Assembly: GCA_902516435.1 (NCBI GenBank)
Contig: CABXYF010000001.1
Location: forward strand, 1-64,000
From: an uncultured Pelagibacteraceae bacterium
GTDB taxonomy: Bacteria; Pseudomonadota; Alphaproteobacteria; Pelagibacterales; Pelagibacteraceae
Direction: 5' to 3'
Length of the DNA stretch: 64,000 bases
Shown one piece after another: positions 56,028 to 64,000 of this stretch. Numbering within the stretch: position 1 is the first letter of the stretch; each line of letters begins with the position of its first letter. The translations under genes were made by a program, and so were the position numbers. Under the pieces are notes generated by a model. That model was not told the DNA's origin, searched no databases, and worked only from the letters and a program-made list of their open reading frames with translations.

Positions 56028-57786
56028 ATTATACACAGGAGCAGAAATTGTATTTAAATGCCTAGAAGATCAAAAGGTAGAGCATATTTTTGGATATCCT
56101 GGAGGAGCAGTTTTACCAATTTATGATGAGCTTAAAAATCATTCCTCAATAAAACATATCTTAGTTAGACATGAACAAGGTGCAGGTCATGCAGCGGAAG
56201 GTTATGCAAGGTCTTCTGGTAAACCAGGTGTAGTTTTAGTTACATCTGGACCTGGAGCTACAAACGTTGTCACAGCATTAACTGATGCATACATGGACTC
56301 AGTTCCCTTAGTTTGCATTTCTGGCCAAGTTCCAACACACTTAATTGGAACTGATGCTTTTCAAGAATGCGACACCACAGGTATTACGAGACCTTGCACA
56401 AAACATAATTGGTTAGTTAAAGATATTGATGATCTTTCAGATATAATGCACGAAGCTTTTAAAGTTGCAACTTCAGGAAGACCAGGTCCTGTTTTAGTTG
56501 ATATCCCAAAAGATATTCAATTTGCTAAAACTAAATATAAAAAACCAAAAAAAGAAAAAAAATCAAATGGAAAACCTGTAAACAAATTTTCTCAAAATCA
56601 AATCGATCAATTAGTTGATCTATTAAAAAATGCAAAAAAACCAGTTATTTATAGTGGTGGTGGAGTAATTAATTCAGGTCCAAAGGCAAGTGATGCATTA
56701 AGAGAGTTGGTAGAATTAACAGGATTTCCTATAACATCAACACTACAAGGTCTAGGCGCTTACCCTGGTGATGACAATCAATTCTTAGGGATGTTAGGTA
56801 TGCATGGAACTTATGAGGCAAATAATGCAATGCATGATTGTGATCTTTTAATTAATATTGGTGCAAGATTTGATGATCGTATAACTGGAAAAATAGATGA
56901 ATTTTCTCCAAATTCAAAAAAAGTTCATATTGACATAGATCCTTCATCTATAAATAAAATTATTAAAGTTGATCTTGCTATTGTTGGAGATGTTGCGAAA
57001 GTAATTACTAAAGTTAATAAAAAAATACTAAAGAAGAAAAATGGAAATGATAAATCTAATAAGTCAAATATTGCTAAATGGTGGGAACAAATACAAAAGT
57101 GGAGAAGCAAAGATTCTCTTAATTTTATTAATAGCAATGAAAGTATTAAACCTCAGCATGCAGTACAGAGACTGTACGAATTGACAAAACATAAAGATAC
57201 TTATGTAACAACTGAAGTAGGCCAACATCAAATGTGGGCAGCACAACATTATAAATTTAACAAACCAAATAGATGGATGACATCAGGGGGCTTAGGTACT
57301 ATGGGTTACGGTTTGCCGGCTGCAGTAGGAGTACAAATTGCACATCCTGACAAGCTAGTAGTTGATATTGCAGGTGAGGCCTCCGTATTGATGACAATGC
57401 AAGAAATGTCCACTGCAGTTCAATACAATTTACCAATCAAAATTTTTATTTTGAACAATCAGTACATGGGAATGGTTAGGCAATGGCAAGAACTTTTGCA
57501 TGAAAAGAATTATTCAGAGAGTTACTCTGAGGCACTTCCTGATTTTTTAAAAATGGCTGAAGCTTATGGCTGTAAAGGAATTAAAGCAGAAAATCCCTCA
57601 GAATTAGATGAAAAAATACAAGAAATGATAGATTTTAATGGTCCAGTAATTTTTGATTGTCACGTTGATCCAAACGAAAATTGCTTTCCAATGATACCTT
57701 CAGGAAAGCCACATAATCAAATGATCTTAGGACCTAATGATCAAGAAGATAACAAAATCAAGGGAAAAGGAAAAGCCTTAGTCTAA
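56020..57786 (+). CDS. ilvB: Acetolactate synthase large subunit
   Basis: 588-aa ThDP/FAD enzyme making acetolactate and acetohydroxybutyrate for valine, leucine and isoleucine. Catalytic Glu E52 in [20 protein letters not shown], then [19 protein letters not shown]. The Mg/ThDP motif that is usually Gly-Asp-Gly reads G452-E453-A454 ([16 protein letters not shown]), running to [14 protein letters not shown]. Small subunit gene follows after five bases, then ilvC and leuA. Confidence 0.96.
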   Translation: MSKLYTGAEIVFKCLEDQKVEHIFGYPGGAVLPIYDELKNHSSIKHILVRHEQGAGHAAEGYARSSGKPGVVLVTSGPGATNVVTALTDAYMDSVPLVCISGQVPTHLIGTDAFQECDTTGITRPCTKHNWLVKDIDDLSDIMHEAFKVATSGRPGPVLVDIPKDIQFAKTKYKKPKKEKKSNGKPVNKFSQNQIDQLVDLLKNAKKPVIYSGGGVINSGPKASDALRELVELTGFPITSTLQGLGAYPGDDNQFLGMLGMHGTYEANNAMHDCDLLINIGARFDDRITGKIDEFSPNSKKVHIDIDPSSINKIIKVDLAIVGDVAKVITKVNKKILKKKNGNDKSNKSNIAKWWEQIQKWRSKDSLNFINSNESIKPQHAVQRLYELTKHKDTYVTTEVGQHQMWAAQHYKFNKPNRWMTSGGLGTMGYGLPAAVGVQIAHPDKLVVDIAGEASVLMTMQEMSTAVQYNLPIKIFILNNQYMGMVRQWQELLHEKNYSESYSEALPDFLKMAEAYGCKGIKAENPSELDEKIQEMIDFNGPVIFDCHVDPNENCFPMIPSGKPHNQMILGPNDQEDNKIKGKGKALV

Positions 57787-57791
57787 TTATA

Positions 57792-58340
57792 ATGCCAAAA
57801 TCAAAATCAGCTTATAGTGTTCCAACTAAAAAACAAAAATCAGATACTTATATATTTGTAGTTTGGGTTGATAATGAAGCAGGTGTTCTTGCAAGGGTTG
57901 TTGGATTATTTTCTGGCCGTGGTTACAATATTGAGTCTTTAGCGGTAGCCGAAGTTGATGCTGTTAAAAATATTTCTAGAATAACTATTGTTACAACTGG
58001 CACACCTCAAGTGATCGATCAAATTAAACTACAATTGGCTAAGTTGGTACCTGTTCATAAAGTTGCAGAATTTAAAAGAGAAGATAAAAATGTTATATTT
58101 AAGGAGATGGCATTATTTAAAATTGTAGGAAAAAAAAAGAAATTGGAAAAATGCTTAAATGCTTGTAAAAAATTTGATTTGGTTATTTTAGATGAAACTA
58201 AAACATCTAAAGTCATACAGATAACTGCACTTAGAAGAGATATAGATAAAATTAGTAAGAAATTAAAACCCCTGGGACTTATAAGTGCCTCAAGAACGGG
58301 AGCAGTTGCAATGACAAGAGGGGCTCAAATATTTAATTAA
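57792..58340 (+). CDS. ilvN: Acetolactate synthase regulatory small subunit
   Basis: 182 aa. An N-terminal ACT domain (VVWVDNEAGVLARVVGLFSGRGYNIESLAV) binds valine for feedback control; a C-terminal domain with LFKIVGKKKKLEKCLNACKKF and SRTGAVAMTRG follows. Longer than E. coli IlvN and closer to IlvH type. Pairs with IlvB just upstream. Confidence 0.95.
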   Translation: MPKSKSAYSVPTKKQKSDTYIFVVWVDNEAGVLARVVGLFSGRGYNIESLAVAEVDAVKNISRITIVTTGTPQVIDQIKLQLAKLVPVHKVAEFKREDKNVIFKEMALFKIVGKKKKLEKCLNACKKFDLVILDETKTSKVIQITALRRDIDKISKKLKPLGLISASRTGAVAMTRGAQIFN

Positions 58341-59381
<1,041 letters not shown>

Positions 59382-59437
59382 ATTTTAATATAGACCCAAA
59401 GAGGTCATTTAATTATAAGAAATAAATAACATTTATT

Positions 59438-59465
59438 TTGCAATCTCACTTATAGATTGTATTAT
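59438..59465 (+). promoter_or_regulatory. Candidate sigma-70 promoter for leuA
   Basis: TTGCAA (59438-59443) and TATTAT (59460-59465) are 16 bases apart, about 21 bases before the leuA ATG at 59487, within a 105-base spacer after ilvC. A separate promoter would uncouple leucine synthesis from ilvBNC. Confidence 0.4.
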
Positions 59466-59486
59466 AAATTTTCTATAAATTTAATT

Positions 59487-62092
<2,606 letters not shown>

Positions 62093-62097
62093 TTGAG

Positions 62098-62946
62098 ATG
62101 TCAGTGGGCAGAGACGATTTCGTAATTGCCTTCAGATCCGCCTTTCTAAAAAAAAAAGACAAACAAAAATTTTCTTTACTTAGTTTAATTCTATTATCTT
62201 TAGTTGTAATTATCTTAAGTAATCTAAATTTCAAACCAATAAAACTTGTCAAATTAGGTATTAATGAAATTATATACAGGACATCGTTTATAATTTCTAA
62301 ACCTGAAAAATATCTTCAAAATCTAAATTCAAAATTTAATGAACACATGAATTTATTTGAAAATTACAAAAATATAAAGTCAGAATTAGAAATTTTAAAG
62401 GAAGAAAAAATTACTAATAATTTTTTAAAATTAGAAAATGAAAAACTAAGAAGTTTAATTGATGAAAATATAAACTCTACTGAAATACTAGCCAAGGTTA
62501 TGATTGATAGAGAAAGCCCTTTTTTAAGAACAATAATTCTAAATAAAGGGACTAGAGATAATATAAAATTAGGTATGGCTGTAATTGATAGTGTTTATCT
62601 TGTTGGGCAGATAATTGAGGTTAATTATTCAAATTCTAGAGCTTTATTATTATCTGATTTAAATAGTAAAATACCGTCTGTCCTAGCTCCTCAAAATATG
62701 CAAGTTGTAATTTCAGGAACTGGAAAGAATTATGGAGTAATCGAACATACAAAAGATGATTTGGAGGAAAATCTTTTAATTACAGATACTATAATTTACA
62801 CATCAGGTCTTGGAGGTCTTTTTAAACCTGGGATCCCAATAGGAAAAATTTCTAAGGATCAAAAAAACAAAGTCAATTTTTTTTCAGACTTTACCCAACT
62901 AGATTTTGTAAAAATAATATCCTTAAATTTTGGAGACGAAAAATAA
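62098..62946 (+). CDS. mreC: Rod shape-determining protein MreC
   Basis: 282 aa. One membrane helix near the N-terminus (about 28-46), a coiled coil (about 75-120) and the beta-rich MreC core with AKVMIDRESPFLRTIILNKGTRDNIKLGMAV and YTSGLGGLFKPGIPIGKI. Bridges MreB and the wall synthase in the periplasm. Five bases after mreB, one base overlap with mreD. Confidence 0.94.
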   Translation: MSVGRDDFVIAFRSAFLKKKDKQKFSLLSLILLSLVVIILSNLNFKPIKLVKLGINEIIYRTSFIISKPEKYLQNLNSKFNEHMNLFENYKNIKSELEILKEEKITNNFLKLENEKLRSLIDENINSTEILAKVMIDRESPFLRTIILNKGTRDNIKLGMAVIDSVYLVGQIIEVNYSNSRALLLSDLNSKIPSVLAPQNMQVVISGTGKNYGVIEHTKDDLEENLLITDTIIYTSGLGGLFKPGIPIGKISKDQKNKVNFFSDFTQLDFVKIISLNFGDEK

Positions 62947-63464
62947 TGTCATCTCTTAACAAAAGTTCTTTTGTAAAAGTATTTTTATCATATTTACCTC
63001 TAATATTTTTGTTTATCTCGGTGTTTAATGAATTTGATTTTAATTACCTAGAAATTGAAAATTTCACTTTTAATTTTGTTCATATTTTAATTTTTTATTG
63101 GACTTTAAAAAATTTAGATCGATTTGGATATTTATCCATTTTTTTAGCTGGAGTTATTAACGATGTTGTTGTTGGAATTCCTATTGGAGTTAGTAGCTTT
63201 TGCTATTTGATACTTTGTTCAGTCACTGCATATATCAGAAATATTACACTAAGCCCCAATTTTGTTAAAGATTGGTTTTCATTTTTATTTACAATTATAC
63301 TAATTAACTCAATACAGGTAATTATTTTAGATTTAATTTTTCTTATAGAAATTAGTTATATCAGTTATCTGATTAATTCTAGTTTCACATTTCTCTTTTA
63401 CCCAGTTTTTTTTATACTATTTAATTTCTTAAACCAAAGTATATCTGTCAAACAAAATGATTAA
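62946..63464 (+). CDS. mreD: Rod shape-determining protein MreD
   Basis: 172 aa with about five membrane helices. The segment LDRFGYLSIFLAGVINDVVVGIPIGVSSFCYL fits the conserved MreD loop (about residues 57-90). Identified by topology, this block and its place between mreC and mrdA. Overlaps mrdA by eight bases. Confidence 0.85.
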   Translation: MSSLNKSSFVKVFLSYLPLIFLFISVFNEFDFNYLEIENFTFNFVHILIFYWTLKNLDRFGYLSIFLAGVINDVVVGIPIGVSSFCYLILCSVTAYIRNITLSPNFVKDWFSFLFTIILINSIQVIILDLIFLIEISYISYLINSSFTFLFYPVFFILFNFLNQSISVKQND

Positions 63465-64000
63465 CGAAAATTCAGGAATTAGAAAATCAGATGTAATAAA
63501 TAGACGAATGTTTATTATAAGTGCGGCAAAAATAGTTATTTTAGTGGGAATTGTAGCACGTCTTTTTTCACTTCAGATTAATGAAAATAAAAAATATCTC
63601 ACTCTTTCAGATAAAAACAGAATTAGAGAATGGAAACTTCCACCTACCAGAGGAAATATCGTAGACTATTTTGGTAATATAATTGCAGGTAATTTAAAAG
63701 TTTATCAATTACATATTATACCTGAACAAGTAGAAAATTTTAATTATTTATTGTTAAGACTGAAAACGCTTTTAAATTTGAGTGAAAAGAAAATTCAAAA
63801 GATAATTAAATTAAAAAATAAATTAAAACCATGGGACAGTATTATAGTATCTGAAAATCTTAGTTGGAGTCAATTCTTAAAAGTTAACAATTTTTTATAC
63901 GATTTAGTTGGAGTCAAACCTGTGATGACAATATCAAGAAATTATCCATTTAGTGATGTGTATACCCATGTTCTTGGCTATGTAAGTCAACCAAATCAAG
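63457..64000 (+). CDS. mrdA: Penicillin-binding protein 2 (MrdA), 3'-truncated by window end
   Basis: ATG at 63457 opens a frame that stays open to base 64000 (about 181 residues seen). A short cytoplasmic tail and one membrane anchor (AAKIVILVGIVARLFSLQ) are followed by the pedestal domain with LPPTRGNIVDYFGNIIAGN, the usual PBP2 block, and SRNYPFSDVYTHVLGYV. The transpeptidase domain lies beyond the window. MrdA is the elongation-specific transpeptidase that works with MreBCD and RodA. Confidence 0.93.
   Translation, partial: MINENSGIRKSDVINRRMFIISAAKIVILVGIVARLFSLQINENKKYLTLSDKNRIREWKLPPTRGNIVDYFGNIIAGNLKVYQLHIIPEQVENFNYLLLRLKTLLNLSEKKIQKIIKLKNKLKPWDSIIVSENLSWSQFLKVNNFLYDLVGVKPVMTISRNYPFSDVYTHVLGYVSQPNQ

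Noticed and set aside
59391-59408. Terminator hairpin after ilvC (GACC/GGTC)
   Set aside because: Only a 4-bp stem with no solid T-run; too weak to call.

Overview
The window is very AT-rich, tightly packed and operonic. Intergenic gaps are tiny, starts and stops often overlap, and alternative TTG/GTG starts are common. The gene set and order point to a streamlined marine alphaproteobacterium of the SAR11 / Pelagibacter type: DUF1013 (TrcR) regulator, permuted two-piece tmRNA, yebC-ruvC-tol-pal order, class I aldolase, ppdK beside glyQS, thyX instead of thyA. This assignment is my inference from family knowledge; no database search was possible.

Layout. 1-6435 is a surface-polysaccharide cassette on the plus strand: a polytopic membrane protein cut by the window edge, a glucose-1-phosphate cytidylyltransferase, a DegT-fold sugar 3-dehydratase whose PLP lysine is His, an acetolactate-synthase-like ThDP enzyme, a small SDR reductase and a GtrB-like glycosyltransferase. 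Together they look like a pathway for a branched-chain, yersiniose-like CDP-3,6-dideoxy sugar. The cassette stops at an initiator tRNA gene. 6459-14711 runs on the minus strand: tRNA-fMet, rpsU, trcR, rpmE, suhB, efp, thiE, and a glycolysis/pentose block fba-pgk-gap-tkt. 14763-30613 is a long plus-strand run: zapA region, folate, ymdB, yebC, a RuvC-like nuclease, tolQRAB-pal-cpoB, tilS, ftsH, folP, glmM, thiD, purA. 30610-35076 is mostly minus strand: rpoH, rluD, an ABC exporter pair and tsaC, with tRNA-Arg on the plus strand. 35094-47394 holds xseB-ispA-dxs, aroC, pdxH, a long-chain polyprenyl synthase, an S49 peptidase, glyQS and ppdK.

47395-48899 is the accessory spot. A minus-strand, circularly permuted tmRNA gene (coding piece with tag ANESYALAA, then in plus-strand order the 11-nt spacer and the acceptor piece) has a second, decayed copy of its coding-piece tail about 1.2 kb away in direct orientation. 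Between the two copies lies one unrecognised exported protein with a SHOCT-like C-terminus. This looks like the remnant of an insertion at ssrA.

48900-64000 contains thyX, a 2OG-Fe(II) oxygenase, mrp, hflK-hflC-DUF2065-degP, miaA, the branched-chain amino-acid genes ilvB-ilvN-ilvC-leuA, and the cell-shape operon mreB-mreC-mreD-mrdA, the last gene cut by the window end.

The best leads for a second look are the branched-sugar cassette, the duplicated ssrA tail with its cargo gene, a probable AUU start codon on rpsU, the relaxed initiator-tRNA anticodon stem next to it, and an atypical T-loop in the tmRNA acceptor piece. No CRISPR array, IS element, rRNA or integrase was seen.
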